From: Ruminococcus sp.
GTDB taxonomy: Bacteria; Bacillota; Clostridia; Oscillospirales; Ruminococcaceae
Direction of reading: 5' to 3'
Assembly (NCBI GenBank): GCA_017526445.1
Contig: JAFXRI010000096.1
Location: forward strand, 1 to 46,099
Length of the DNA: 46,099 nucleotides
Each line of letters opens with the position of its first letter. Position 1 is the stretch's first letter. Positions 7,422 through 16,199 of the stretch are shown piece by piece. Below the pieces are notes generated by a model. The model did no database searches. It saw nothing but the letters and a program-made list of their open reading frames with translations, and was not told where the DNA came from. A program made the translations under genes and the position numbers.

Positions 7422-8639
7422 ATGACATTGTATGAAGAACTGGTAAGGCGCGGCCTTATCGCACAGGTAACTGACGAAAAAGAGATCAGCGATATGATCA
7501 ACAACGGAAAGGCCACTTTCTACATCGGCTTCGATCCCACAGCCGACAGCCTGCACGTAGGCCACTTTATGGCACTCTGCCTGATGAAAAGGCTCCAGAT
7601 GAACGGCAATAAGCCTATCGCCCTTATCGGCGGAGGCACCGGAATGATCGGCGACCCCTCGGGCAAGACCGATATGAGAAAGATGCTCACCAAGGAAACT
7701 ATCGAGCACAATGTTGAGTGCTTCAAGAAGCAGATGAGCCGCTTCATCGACTTCTCTGACGGCAAGGCTCTTGTTGTCAACAACGCAGACTGGCTGCTCT
7801 CGCTCAACTATATCGACGTGCTCCGCGAGGTCGGCGCCTGCTTCTCGGTGAACAAGATGCTCACCTTCGAGTGCTACAAGCAGAGAATGGAGCGCGGCCT
7901 TACCTTCCTTGAGTTCAACTATATGATAATGCAGAGCTATGACTTCTACAAGCTCTACACCGACTACGGCTGCAATATGCAGTTCGGAGGCGACGACCAG
8001 TGGGCCAATATGCTGGGCGGTACCGAGCTCATCAGAAAGAAGCTGGGCAAGGATGCCCACGCAATGACCATAACCCTGCTGCTCAACTCCGAGGGCAAGA
8101 AAATGGGCAAGACCGAAAAGGGCGCCGTCTGGCTCGATCCCGAAAAGACCAGCCCCTACGACTTCTTCCAGTACTGGAGAAATGTCGGTGATGCCGATGT
8201 TATCAAGTGCCTGAAAATGCTCACCTTCGTTCCTATCGAGGAGATCGAGGAAATGGAAAAGACTATGGAGGGCGCACAGTTCAACAAGGCCAAGGAGCTG
8301 CTGGCGTTTGAGCTCACCAAGCTGGTACATGGCGAAGAAGAAGCCACCAAGGCTCTCGAAGCTGCAAAGGCTATCTTCGGGGCAGGCTCCGACAGCGCGG
8401 ATATGCCCACCACCGTTATCCCCGCCGCAGACCTCACCGACGGAAAGATCGGCATACTCGATCTGCTGGTGCGCACAAAGCTCGCCCCCTCCACCAGCGA
8501 AGGCAGAAGGCTCGTTACTCAGAACGGCATCTCGGTCAATGACTCCAAGTTCACCGATCCCAAGGGTATGGTGGATCTCTCCCAGCCTGTCATCATCAAG
8601 AAGGGCAAAAAGGTGTTCCATAAGGTAACCGCAGAATAA
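7422..8639 (+). CDS. tyrS: Tyrosyl-tRNA synthetase
   Basis: This 405-residue class I aminoacyl-tRNA synthetase charges tRNA-Tyr. The ATP-binding HIGH motif is HVGHF in the early Rossmann fold, and the KMSKS loop is KMGKT in GKKMGKTEKGAVW. The tyrosine-pocket strand FLEFNYMIMQSYDF and the helix GGDDQWANM are present. An S4-like RNA-binding domain closes the protein (RTKLAPSTSEGRRLVTQNG). Length is normal. AAAGGAGTAG precedes the ATG. Regulation is probably by the tyrosine T-box 2 kb upstream, because no promoter or terminator is visible between the two. Confidence 0.97.
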   Translation: MTLYEELVRRGLIAQVTDEKEISDMINNGKATFYIGFDPTADSLHVGHFMALCLMKRLQMNGNKPIALIGGGTGMIGDPSGKTDMRKMLTKETIEHNVECFKKQMSRFIDFSDGKALVVNNADWLLSLNYIDVLREVGACFSVNKMLTFECYKQRMERGLTFLEFNYMIMQSYDFYKLYTDYGCNMQFGGDDQWANMLGGTELIRKKLGKDAHAMTITLLLNSEGKKMGKTEKGAVWLDPEKTSPYDFFQYWRNVGDADVIKCLKMLTFVPIEEIEEMEKTMEGAQFNKAKELLAFELTKLVHGEEEATKALEAAKAIFGAGSDSADMPTTVIPAADLTDGKIGILDLLVRTKLAPSTSEGRRLVTQNGISVNDSKFTDPKGMVDLSQPVIIKKGKKVFHKVTAE

Positions 8640-8642
8640 TCA

Positions 8643-8671
8643 TTGACAAACTCAAAAATATTGGGTATAAT
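8643..8671 (+). promoter_or_regulatory. Promoter of the Bax-inhibitor-1-like gene
   Basis: TTGACA (8643-8648), 17 bp and TATAAT (8666-8671). The leader can fold into an imperfect stem (about 8680-8714, arms CCGTTT/AAACGG) before the ribosome binding site GGGAGG. Confidence 0.9.
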
Positions 8672-8757
8672 ATATGATGACCGTTTTGTCTGCATCAGTG
8701 CAGCAGATAAACGGCAGATCAGAAGCTTCGTAAACAGATAATCAGGGAGGTAACATT

Positions 8758-9585
8758 ATGGCTCTAAACAATCAGAGAAACTCCTTTGCGAACCCGGCTC
8801 TCAACCGTGCGATGAATTTCGAGGATTCCTTCGGAATGTCGGAGAGCAGGGCGACCTATTTGGGCATCTATGCAAAGGTAGGCTATTTCCTCATCATAAC
8901 CATGCTGGGCGTCGGTGCATTCTTCTATATGCATAACTACTTCGGCACCCAGGGCTATACCGTGAGCAAAGTGATCGCTGAGGGCTTTGTCATCTATGCC
9001 AACGAAACGGCGATAATGGCAGGCGCCTGGATAGTGACCTTGATCGCAGGACTTGTGGCGGCATTCGCTATAAAGACCATTCCCGTCAGCGGAACGATCT
9101 ACTGCGCGGCAATGGGATATTCGATAGCTATAACATCTTATATGTATGCAGGCTGGTACAGCGGTATCGTTGTGGAGGCTCTCGTGCTGACAGTTCTCAT
9201 CATAGCGGCAATGGCTGTTCTCTACTACACAGGCATCGTCCATGTGGGCGAGAAGTTCAAGACTGTCGTTCTGGCAGGACTGGCTGCTTCCGTCATCGGC
9301 GGACTGATCTTTATGCTTATAAGGATGATCGCTCCTAACAGCATGATCGTCACCTCAATACTGAAGATACAGAACGGACCTCTCGGAATACTCTTTGCAG
9401 TACTGGGAGTTATGCTGGCGGCTGCTCTGCTGCTCATTGACTTTGAGACCATCGGCCAGGCCGTTGAGAACGGCGTCAACAAGAAGTACGAATGGTACTG
9501 CGGCTACAGCCTGATGCTGAGCGTTATACTTCTTTACCTGAAGATCCTCCAGCTGCTGGCAAGGATGCAGAACAACAGATCGTAA
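8758..9585 (+). CDS. Bax inhibitor-1 / YccA family membrane protein
   Basis: This 275-residue protein of the Bax1-I type has a polar N-terminus with the typical NPALNRAMNFEDSF. Seven hydrophobic segments follow, from YFLIITMLGVGAFFYM to MLSVILLYLKILQLLARM. Family members are linked to ion (calcium or proton) leak and membrane proteostasis; a precise role here cannot be read. The acidic residues late in the protein (LLLIDFETIGQAVENG) fit the di-aspartyl pH sensor region described for the family. It has its own promoter and a downstream hairpin terminator. Confidence 0.9.
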   Translation: MALNNQRNSFANPALNRAMNFEDSFGMSESRATYLGIYAKVGYFLIITMLGVGAFFYMHNYFGTQGYTVSKVIAEGFVIYANETAIMAGAWIVTLIAGLVAAFAIKTIPVSGTIYCAAMGYSIAITSYMYAGWYSGIVVEALVLTVLIIAAMAVLYYTGIVHVGEKFKTVVLAGLAASVIGGLIFMLIRMIAPNSMIVTSILKIQNGPLGILFAVLGVMLAAALLLIDFETIGQAVENGVNKKYEWYCGYSLMLSVILLYLKILQLLARMQNNRS

Positions 9586-9593
9586 TAAGTGCA

Positions 9594-9620
9594 GGGGCTG
9601 TTTTCCGACAGCCCCCATTT
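9594..9620 (+). terminator. Probable terminator after the Bax-inhibitor-like gene
   Basis: GGGGCTGT (9594-9601) and ACAGCCCC (9608-9615) form a perfect stem. The following T-stretch (CATTTTG) is short, so read-through into the two-component genes is likely. Confidence 0.65.
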
Positions 9621-9645
9621 TGTATCATATCAAGGAGCTGATCTT

Positions 9646-10308
9646 GTGATCGACATTCTTATCACAGAGGACAATACCGAGATCTCGGGCGTGCTGAGCG
9701 ACCTGCTCAGGGCCGAGGGCTATACTGTGACCGTTGCCGACAGCGGCGAGAAGGCAGTCTCCGCCTTCGAGAAGTACGGCGCAAAGCTGGTGCTGCTGGA
9801 TATAATGCTGCCGAATATGGACGGCTTTGCTGTATGCGATAAGCTGAGAAAGCACAGCGATGTGCCGATATTCATACTCAGCGCCCGGATAGACAAGAAC
9901 GATAAGCTCAACGGCCTGCTTACCGGAGCCGATGACTATATCGAGAAACCCTTCGACATAGATCTGCTGCTGGCCAAGATCTCCGGCCTGTTTAAAAGAA
10001 GATACTCGATAGACGAGCTGAGGTGCGGCGAGCTGACTCTCAACCGTGCCGAGCATACCGCTTCGCTGTCGGGGACGCGGCTGGACCTGACCGCCAAGGA
10101 GTACGAGCTTCTTCTGCTGCTGTGCGAGAACGCCGGCAAGACACTTGCAAAGGAGTACCTTTTCTCCTATATATGGGGCAGCGATTCGGAATCGGAGCTG
10201 CAAACGCTGACGGTACATATCAAGCGGCTGCGTGAAAAGATCGAGCGGGATCCCAAAAAGCCCGAACATATTCTGACCGTGTGGGGAGTGGGATATAAGT
10301 TCGTATGA
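9646..10308 (+). CDS. OmpR/PhoB family response regulator
   Basis: This 220-residue regulator has an N-terminal receiver domain and a C-terminal winged-helix DNA-binding domain. The phosphoacceptor is Asp52 in LVLLDIMLPNMDGF, and the switch lysine is in YIEKPFDID. The winged helix carries LDLTAKEYELLLLLCEN and the recognition region SELQTLTVHIKRLREKI. The start is GTG: AAGGAG at 9632-9637 is well placed. The upstream codons in frame read through the preceding terminator. It overlaps the histidine kinase by four bases (ATGA), so the two form a cognate pair. Confidence 0.95.
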   Translation: MIDILITEDNTEISGVLSDLLRAEGYTVTVADSGEKAVSAFEKYGAKLVLLDIMLPNMDGFAVCDKLRKHSDVPIFILSARIDKNDKLNGLLTGADDYIEKPFDIDLLLAKISGLFKRRYSIDELRCGELTLNRAEHTASLSGTRLDLTAKEYELLLLLCENAGKTLAKEYLFSYIWGSDSESELQTLTVHIKRLREKIERDPKKPEHILTVWGVGYKFV

Positions 10309-11528
10309 AAAGCTTCAACAGACTTATCTTTGCAGTGATTGCGGCCTTTGTCCTGCTGTTCATCGGGGCTCAGGCGCTTTACTCCGGGGGCATCGACAAA
10401 AACAGCCGCAATTACATAGTCGAGGCCGAAAGACTGTGCGCCGGGATCTCCAGGGGAGAAAAGCCCGACATATCCGGCTGTGAATACATCACCTCGGTCA
10501 TGGAGTACGACGGCAGCGAGGAATTTTACAGTGCCGGCGGAAAGGCTCTCTTCCGCGAGGTCGGCGGAAAGGTATATCGCTTTGACTATGATGAGCACAG
10601 CTCCGAATACCGCGGCAGGATCATCGTCAGCATAGCGATCGTTTTCTCAGCGATGCTGAGCATCGGGCTGCTTATGTATGTAAAATTCAGAATAATCAAG
10701 CCCTTCAACCGTATGAGCGAGCTGCCCTATGAGCTGAGCCGGGGCAATCTCACAGTGCCCCTCGAGGAAACAAAGAACCGCTACTTCGGCAAGTACATCT
10801 GGGGGACCGATATGCTGAGGGAGAGCATCGAGCAGCAGAAGGCTCGGGAGCTGGACCTGCTCAAGGACAGGCAGACTCTGCTGCTTTCCATTTCCCACGA
10901 TATAAAGACTCCCCTGTCCGCAATAAAGCTCTGCTCAAAGGCTCTGAGCAAGGGCATATATACCGACAGCGGAAAGCTGGAAGAGGTGTATGCTTCCATA
11001 AGCACCAATGCCGATGAGATCGAGCGCTATGTGGTGCAGCTCACCCGCTCTGCCGGGGACGACTTCCTCACCTTCACCGTCGGGAACGGTGAGTGCTATC
11101 TGAGCAGTCTTGCCGAGAGTATCAGATCCCATTACACCGACAGGCTGGGGATCCTGCATACCGAGCTGGAGATCGGGGAGTTCACTGACTGCCTTATCTC
11201 CTGCGATCCCGACCGCGCCGAGGAGGTGCTCCAGAACCTTATGGAGAACGCGATCAAGTACGGCGACGGCAGGCGCATAAGCCTTAGCTTTTCCGAGGAG
11301 GAGGACTGCCGCCTGATAACCGTATCCAATACAGGCTGCACCCTCACCGACGAGGAGACGATACACATATTCGACAGCTTCTGGCGGGGCTCAAACTCTT
11401 CACAGAAGCCCGGCAGCGGACTGGGACTGTATATCTGCCGACAGCTGATGAGCCGTATGGGCGGCAGCATATTCGCCCGCACCGAGGGCAGCATAATGAA
11501 CGTTACGGCAGTATTCAGGAAAGCATAG
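10305..11528 (+). CDS. Sensor histidine kinase
   Basis: This 407-residue membrane kinase is the partner of the response regulator. The first membrane segment is about residues 5-27. A short extracytoplasmic sensor of about 75 residues follows, then a second segment near residues 105-127. A HAMP-like linker follows. The phosphorylated residue is His198 in LLLSISHDIKTPLSAIK. The ATPase domain has the N box ENAIKYGDG and the G box GSGLGLYICRQLMSRMGG. The stimulus is unknown. Its TAG stop codon abuts the left arm of hairpin-repeat copy B. Confidence 0.95.
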   Translation: MKSFNRLIFAVIAAFVLLFIGAQALYSGGIDKNSRNYIVEAERLCAGISRGEKPDISGCEYITSVMEYDGSEEFYSAGGKALFREVGGKVYRFDYDEHSSEYRGRIIVSIAIVFSAMLSIGLLMYVKFRIIKPFNRMSELPYELSRGNLTVPLEETKNRYFGKYIWGTDMLRESIEQQKARELDLLKDRQTLLLSISHDIKTPLSAIKLCSKALSKGIYTDSGKLEEVYASISTNADEIERYVVQLTRSAGDDFLTFTVGNGECYLSSLAESIRSHYTDRLGILHTELEIGEFTDCLISCDPDRAEEVLQNLMENAIKYGDGRRISLSFSEEEDCRLITVSNTGCTLTDEETIHIFDSFWRGSNSSQKPGSGLGLYICRQLMSRMGGSIFARTEGSIMNVTAVFRKA

Positions 11529-11738
11529 GCAATACCGCACAACCCCTGTGCGTCAGATCACGCGCAAGCTCAATAAAGTTGAGCTGAGATTTTTCGTCAG
11601 AGTACATAAATTTGACGCAGGCGGGCGAGCGAAGACCAATTCGCTTTTCGCCCGGCAAGGAAAATTTGTGTGCTATGACGGAAAATATGCAAGCAGATGA
11701 CGTGCAGAGGCGCAAGCCGTGGGTTGTGCGGTGTTGCC
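11528..11738. repeat. Hairpin repeat family, copy B (complete, about 211 bp)
   Basis: The element has imperfect terminal inverted repeats, GGCAATACCGCACAA (11528-11542) and TTGTGCGGTGTTGCC (11724-11738), with one wobble-compatible mismatch. Inside are further nested arms: ATTTTTCGTCA against TGACGGAAAAT, AAATTT against AAATTT, and a central GCGAA/TTCGC-type stem. There is no reading frame of its own. It fills the gap between the histidine kinase stop and the next ribosome binding site. It resembles a MITE or a structured RNA-like repeat. Confidence 0.85.
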
Positions 11739-11766
11739 CATAGTCCAATGGAATGGAGGACTTGAA

Positions 11767-12795
11767 ATGGAAGGAAGATATATCCCCTGGGACTGGGATA
11801 TGGTGCTGAACGAAGGAACTGAAAAGATGTGGCTCGAACCCTGCGAGGAAAGCTATTACTATGCGGCAAAGTGGCACAGGGAGGGCAGGAAAAGCGTCCT
11901 CGACCTGGGCTGCGGGCTGGGAAGACACGCGCTGCTGTTTGCAAAATGCGGCTTCAAGGTCACTGCTGCGGATATTTCCCGGGAGGCCATAGACTATCTC
12001 AAAAAGAGCTGCCGCGAAACAGGTGCCGAGCTTACTGCCGCGGTGGCGGATATGAACTCTCTGCCCTTTGCGGACAACGCCTTCGACTGCGTATTTGCTA
12101 TGCACTCTGCGGGACACTGCGACACTGAGGGTATGAAGCGCATCCTCGCTGAGACTGCCCGTGTGCTGAAACCGGAGGGAACCGTGTTTATGACTCTCTG
12201 CTCCAAGGAGACCTACACCTATCAGCAGGGCGGACTGCCGAGGATAGACGAGAACACCCTCGTTAAGACTGACGGCCCCGAGAAGGACGTCCCCCATTTC
12301 TTTGCGGATCCGGAACTTATCAGGGAGCTGTTTGCGGATTTCGAGCTGGTCAGGATCAGGATGATCGATGACTGCTACGGCAGGGGAAGGTGGAAAAATG
12401 AGAAGCACTACTTTATCGAGGCCGTTATACACAAGGAACCGTCACGCCCTGATTACTCCGGGATAATCGGCAAAGAAGTGAACTGCACCGTGGACAGGCC
12501 CCTGGGCACGGCTCATCCCAGGCACCCGAATATCGTCTATCCGATAAACTACGGCTATGCCGACGGCATCATCGGCGGCGACGGACACTGGCAGGACGTA
12601 TATATCGTCGGCGTGGACAGACCGCTAAGTCACTTCAAGGGTAAAGTCATTGCGGTATATCACAGGCTAAACGACACAGAGGACAAATGGATCGCGGCTC
12701 CGGCAGATGCGGAAAAGCACTTCTCTGCCGACGAACTGCTTGACCTTATCGACTTTCAGGAGAGATTCTTTGACGGCGAGCTTTTCACAGACTGA
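11767..12795 (+). CDS. Class I SAM methyltransferase fused to an inorganic-pyrophosphatase-like domain
   Basis: This 342-residue protein has two domains. Residues about 1-235 are a Rossmann methyltransferase. Motif I is VLDLGCGLGRH (44-54), the acidic strand is VTAADIS, and NAFDCVFAMHSAGHCD is the motif IV region. Residues about 236-342 resemble the family I pyrophosphatase-like proteins of Clostridia: YPINYGYADGIIGGDG, then QDVYIVGVDRPL and VIAVYHRLNDTEDKW. In the metal motif Asp272 and Asp277 remain, but the middle Asp is His274. It may therefore be altered or inactive as a pyrophosphatase. The start is the ATG after GGAGGACTTGAA, 28 bases past repeat copy B. Confidence 0.85.
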   Translation: MEGRYIPWDWDMVLNEGTEKMWLEPCEESYYYAAKWHREGRKSVLDLGCGLGRHALLFAKCGFKVTAADISREAIDYLKKSCRETGAELTAAVADMNSLPFADNAFDCVFAMHSAGHCDTEGMKRILAETARVLKPEGTVFMTLCSKETYTYQQGGLPRIDENTLVKTDGPEKDVPHFFADPELIRELFADFELVRIRMIDDCYGRGRWKNEKHYFIEAVIHKEPSRPDYSGIIGKEVNCTVDRPLGTAHPRHPNIVYPINYGYADGIIGGDGHWQDVYIVGVDRPLSHFKGKVIAVYHRLNDTEDKWIAAPADAEKHFSADELLDLIDFQERFFDGELFTD

Positions 12796-12811
12796 ATATG
12801 AAACTATCGAA

Positions 12812-12851
12812 AGGGCATCTCTGCTCCCGCAAGGGCAGGGATGCCTTTTTT
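12812..12851 (+). terminator. Intrinsic terminator
   Basis: GGCATC...GATGCC arms with an inner CTGC/GCAG stem, followed by TTTTTT. Confidence 0.9.
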
Positions 12852-12870
12852 GTCTTGGATGGCGTCGCTC

Positions 12871-12899
12871 TTGACAAAAAACGGAAAATATGTTACAAT
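12871..12899 (+). promoter_or_regulatory. Promoter of the secreted repeat protein
   Basis: TTGACA (12871-12876), 17 bp and TACAAT (12894-12899). Confidence 0.85.
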
Positions 12900-12954
12900 C
12901 AAGTTACTCAAATGTGTAATTTTTTGAGGCACATTAACGAATGGAGGTAGGGAT

Positions 12955-15906
12955 ATGACACTATACAAACGAACGGCAAAGGCTGCAGCGTTCGCAGTCT
13001 TCTTGCTGATGATCACGGCCCTGATGTCCTTCAGGGCGGGAGCCGATGTGACCGCCTACGACCTCAAAGTAGGGGGCGTAAGGGTAACGGAGTTGAACAA
13101 GGACGACATACTCGGGAACGGCGAGGCTTCTTTTGATCCCGAAACCAATGTCCTCACTCTGTACAAGAACATAACCTGCTCGGACGAAAACCCCACCGGC
13201 TGCGTTGAGAACAACATCAGCGGACTGACTGTTAAGGCTGAGAACCGTATCACCCTGCTGAGGGAGAATATCGGTGCAGCCATAGTTTCCGGCTCAGACA
13301 TAACTGTCACCGGGAAAATGGATATAATCGGCGGTGCCGGACTGATGATACTGGACAGCCAGCTCACCTTGAAAGATGCCGACCTTGATATCCACGGTAC
13401 CGGCTGGGGCATAATGGGCGGCCTTTCCGAACAGGAAGCTTCGCTGGTCATTGACAATTCGTCGGTCCATGTCAAGGGCGAGGAGGACGGAGCTATAGTC
13501 GGCTTCAAAGGCGGCATAGATCTGAAAAACTGTGATTTCTCGATCGTTGAGTGCGAGATAACATCAAGCGGCGACGTTGTGCGCACTGACGAAGAAACAC
13601 CCATGTCCGAGATCTCCTTTACCAACAGCACCATCTATCCTCTGGAGATCAGCGGCGTAAAGGTAACTGAGGGGAACAAGGACGACATACTCGGGGACGG
13701 TGAGGTCTCTTACGATCCCGAGAGCAATACTCTTACACTGAACAAGGATATACTCTGCACCGCCGACAACACTGTCGGAGCTACCCCCTGCATCGTAAAC
13801 CGGATCCCCGGACTGACAGTCAAGGGCGGCAGCGGCGATAAGAAGCGGCTTCTTTTCAGAGCGAACTTCGGCGCGGCGATATACTCCGAGAAGGATATAA
13901 CTCTTACCGGGAACATCGTCGTTATGGGCGGCGCGGCCATCGTTATGCAGAACAGCACGCTTACCGTGAAGGATGCGGACATACTTGCAGGCGGCAGCGG
14001 CAATACCATAATAGGCGGTATGACCGGCAGCTCGAACACCTCGAAGCTTGTAATAGACAATTCCGTATTTGACGCATACAGCGAAGAAGAGGCAGCTGTT
14101 GTAAACTTCGGCGGCGGCATAACCCTCACGAAGTGCGGGATCGCCACAGTTGACTGTTACAACGTGAACGGAAGCATCGTCGGTGCTGACAGAGAGACAC
14201 CCGTAAGAAGTGTGAGCATCTACAACGGCGAGATCTATGAGCTGGAGGTTGCCGGCATCAAGGTACAGGACAGGAACTGCACCGACATACTCGGTAACCA
14301 AGAGGCTTCTTACGATCCCGTGAGCAACACTCTTACTCTGAAAGATGACATCGTCTGCGACGAGGATAACACCGAGGGGGCTACTCCCTGCATCGCTAAC
14401 CGTATCCCCGGACTGACCGTCAAGGGCGGCAGCGGATCGGAAAGCGTTCTCCTGTACAGAGTGAATTTCGGTGCGGCGATATACTCCGAAGCGGATATTA
14501 CTCTTACCGGCAACATCATCGTTATGGGCGGCGCGGCCATCGTGATGCAGAATAGCACGCTTACCGTTAAGGATGCAGACATCACTGCTTTGGGCAATGC
14601 CAACGCCGTTATCGGCGGAATGACCGGCGCTGCGAACACCTCGAAGCTGGTTATAAACAATTCCGTATTTGATGCATCCAGTTATGAAGAAGCGGCTGTT
14701 GTAAGCTTCGGCGGCGGCATAACGCTTACGGGATGCAGCATCGTTGAACCCTCCGGAGGAAAGATCTCGAAAAACGCGGACAGCAATTACGGGATCACCG
14801 ACAGCGCTGGCGCTTTGGCAAAAAGTGCTGTCATCAAGCCCTCCGTCAAGAGCATTTCGCTGAAATACTCGGCATACACCTATTCGGGAAAACCGATAGA
14901 TCTGGACAAGTATATGACTGTCAAGGGCTCTGACGGCAAGGTGCTGACTAAGGACAAGGACTACACAGTCACCTACGGGAACAATGTCAAGATAGGCTAT
15001 CAGACCGCATCGGTCACCGTCACGGGCACAGGAGCCTACGCCGGCACAGTCACCAAGAAGTTCACGGTCAAGCCCACCAGACTGGCCGCTCCCAAACTCG
15101 TCACCAAGAACGGGACGATCACCGTGAAATGGAATAAGGCGACCGCAGGCTCCCTCGCTTATCAGATCATCTATGACCAAAAGGAAGACTTCGATACTTC
15201 CTCGGCCAATCATACCAAGAAGTATCACACCCACACCGTGACGGACCTTGATACTCTTTCCAAAACTCTTCCCCCGCAGAATCTCTGGCCCGGCGAGATC
15301 TGGTATGTAAAGGTCAGGGCGTTCATCACCTCGGACGGAACAACCGGCGGCACACGCTACGGCACGTTCAGCCCCGCAGCAAAGATCACCGTTAAGGGCA
15401 ACGTCGGATCTGTTTCGATCCCGTTTGGTTCCTACACCTATACAGGCTCGGCAATCAAGCCGGAGCTGACCGTCAAGGACAGCAGAGGCATAAGCATCTA
15501 CAGCAAGACCTGTTACACAGCAACATATACAAACAACACCAAAGTCGGCAAGGCAACGATCACAATAAAGGGCATCGGGGATTATCAGGGAACCCTGACC
15601 AAGACATTCGTTATCAAGCCCAAGCCCGGGACACTTACTCTCACGACAACGTCCGGTGCTTTCAAGGCTTCCTGGACGAAGGATGCCTCGGCCACAGGCT
15701 ATCAGGTACAGTACTCCAAGAACAAGGAATTCAAGGAAGGGACTGTGAACACCTACACCGTATCGAAGAATACCACCACCAGCGTGAACTTCTCCTCCAA
15801 ACCCAAGAGCGGTGAGACCTGGTACGTCAGGTACCGTGCATATGTCACCGTTGACGGCGTGAAGTACGGCAACTACAGCACAGCAAAAAGCATAAAAGTG
15901 AAATGA
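12955..15906 (+). CDS. Large secreted protein with three ~195-residue repeats and Ig-like/Fn-like C-terminus
   Basis: This 983-residue exported protein begins with a signal peptide (KRTAKAAAFAVFLLMITALM, likely cut after FRAGA). Three tandem repeats follow, starting DLKVGGVRVTELNKDDI, LEISGVKVTEGNKDDI and LEVAGIKVQDRNCTDI. Each carries a beta-helix-like stretch such as GGAAIVMQNSTLTVKDADI. The C-terminal third alternates MBG-like Ig modules (AYTYSGKPIDLDKYM, GSYTYTGSAIKPELT) with Fn3-like modules (NGTITVKWNKA, GAFKASWTKDAS). No dockerin, LPxTG or SLH anchor is seen. Similar modular proteins occur at the ruminococcal cell surface; binding of polysaccharide or host material is only a guess. The ribosome binding site is GGAGG, and it has its own promoter. 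Confidence 0.85.
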   Translation: MTLYKRTAKAAAFAVFLLMITALMSFRAGADVTAYDLKVGGVRVTELNKDDILGNGEASFDPETNVLTLYKNITCSDENPTGCVENNISGLTVKAENRITLLRENIGAAIVSGSDITVTGKMDIIGGAGLMILDSQLTLKDADLDIHGTGWGIMGGLSEQEASLVIDNSSVHVKGEEDGAIVGFKGGIDLKNCDFSIVECEITSSGDVVRTDEETPMSEISFTNSTIYPLEISGVKVTEGNKDDILGDGEVSYDPESNTLTLNKDILCTADNTVGATPCIVNRIPGLTVKGGSGDKKRLLFRANFGAAIYSEKDITLTGNIVVMGGAAIVMQNSTLTVKDADILAGGSGNTIIGGMTGSSNTSKLVIDNSVFDAYSEEEAAVVNFGGGITLTKCGIATVDCYNVNGSIVGADRETPVRSVSIYNGEIYELEVAGIKVQDRNCTDILGNQEASYDPVSNTLTLKDDIVCDEDNTEGATPCIANRIPGLTVKGGSGSESVLLYRVNFGAAIYSEADITLTGNIIVMGGAAIVMQNSTLTVKDADITALGNANAVIGGMTGAANTSKLVINNSVFDASSYEEAAVVSFGGGITLTGCSIVEPSGGKISKNADSNYGITDSAGALAKSAVIKPSVKSISLKYSAYTYSGKPIDLDKYMTVKGSDGKVLTKDKDYTVTYGNNVKIGYQTASVTVTGTGAYAGTVTKKFTVKPTRLAAPKLVTKNGTITVKWNKATAGSLAYQIIYDQKEDFDTSSANHTKKYHTHTVTDLDTLSKTLPPQNLWPGEIWYVKVRAFITSDGTTGGTRYGTFSPAAKITVKGNVGSVSIPFGSYTYTGSAIKPELTVKDSRGISIYSKTCYTATYTNNTKVGKATITIKGIGDYQGTLTKTFVIKPKPGTLTLTTTSGAFKASWTKDASATGYQVQYSKNKEFKEGTVNTYTVSKNTTTSVNFSSKPKSGETWYVRYRAYVTVDGVKYGNYSTAKSIKVK

Positions 15907-16082
15907 TGCCGGGTACTGTTCCCGGTGTCCGCAGCATGACCCCTTCACTTATAGTCGAAAAAGCGCAAAAAGTTGCATACAAAATATGCAACTCAAACGA
16001 AATATGTCTAAATTAAAATATAAATCGTATTAATGCACAACTACTGAACTGTAAGTTCGTGCATTATCACGGAGGAAACGGT
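15907..16082. other. Non-coding stretch with two inverted repeats and an orphan ribosome binding site
   Basis: No gene is supported here. GTTGCATA (15972-15979) and TATGCAAC (15985-15992) form a perfect 8-bp inverted repeat with a 5-base loop. TAATGCAC (16031-16038) and GTGCATTA (16059-16066) enclose a second small stem, GAAC/GTTC. A GGAGG at about 16071 has no start codon after it and runs into the terminator hairpin. It could be an untranslated RNA or a gene remnant. Confidence 0.5.
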
Positions 16083-16177
16083 AAAAAACAAGGGCAGCGC
16101 ACAAGCCGGGCAATACCCGCCGTATCCGGAGGCCGCATCAGCCCCCGGCGGGTATTGCCTTCTTTGTACACTGCCCT
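16083..16177 (-). terminator. Long nested terminator hairpin of the diguanylate cyclase gene
   Basis: On the minus strand an outer stem AGGGCAG/CTGCCCT (7 bp) encloses a perfect 13-bp inner stem, GGCAATACCCGCC/GGCGGGTATTGCC (16109-16121 and 16147-16159). A run of six T follows at 16088-16083. The inner arms start with GGCAATACC, like the hairpin repeat family. Confidence 0.85.
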
Positions 16178-16199
16178 GCATTTTTCTCTGCGGTATCTT

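Noticed and set aside
11528-11738. CRISPR array or rRNA-related sequence
   Set aside because: The similarity to the start of the window is one dispersed copy, not regularly spaced repeats. No spacer pattern or cas gene is present anywhere in the window.
13564-15948. Long minus-strand frame opposite the secreted repeat protein
   Set aside because: It mirrors the repeats of the real gene, has no plausible start signal and shows no domain.
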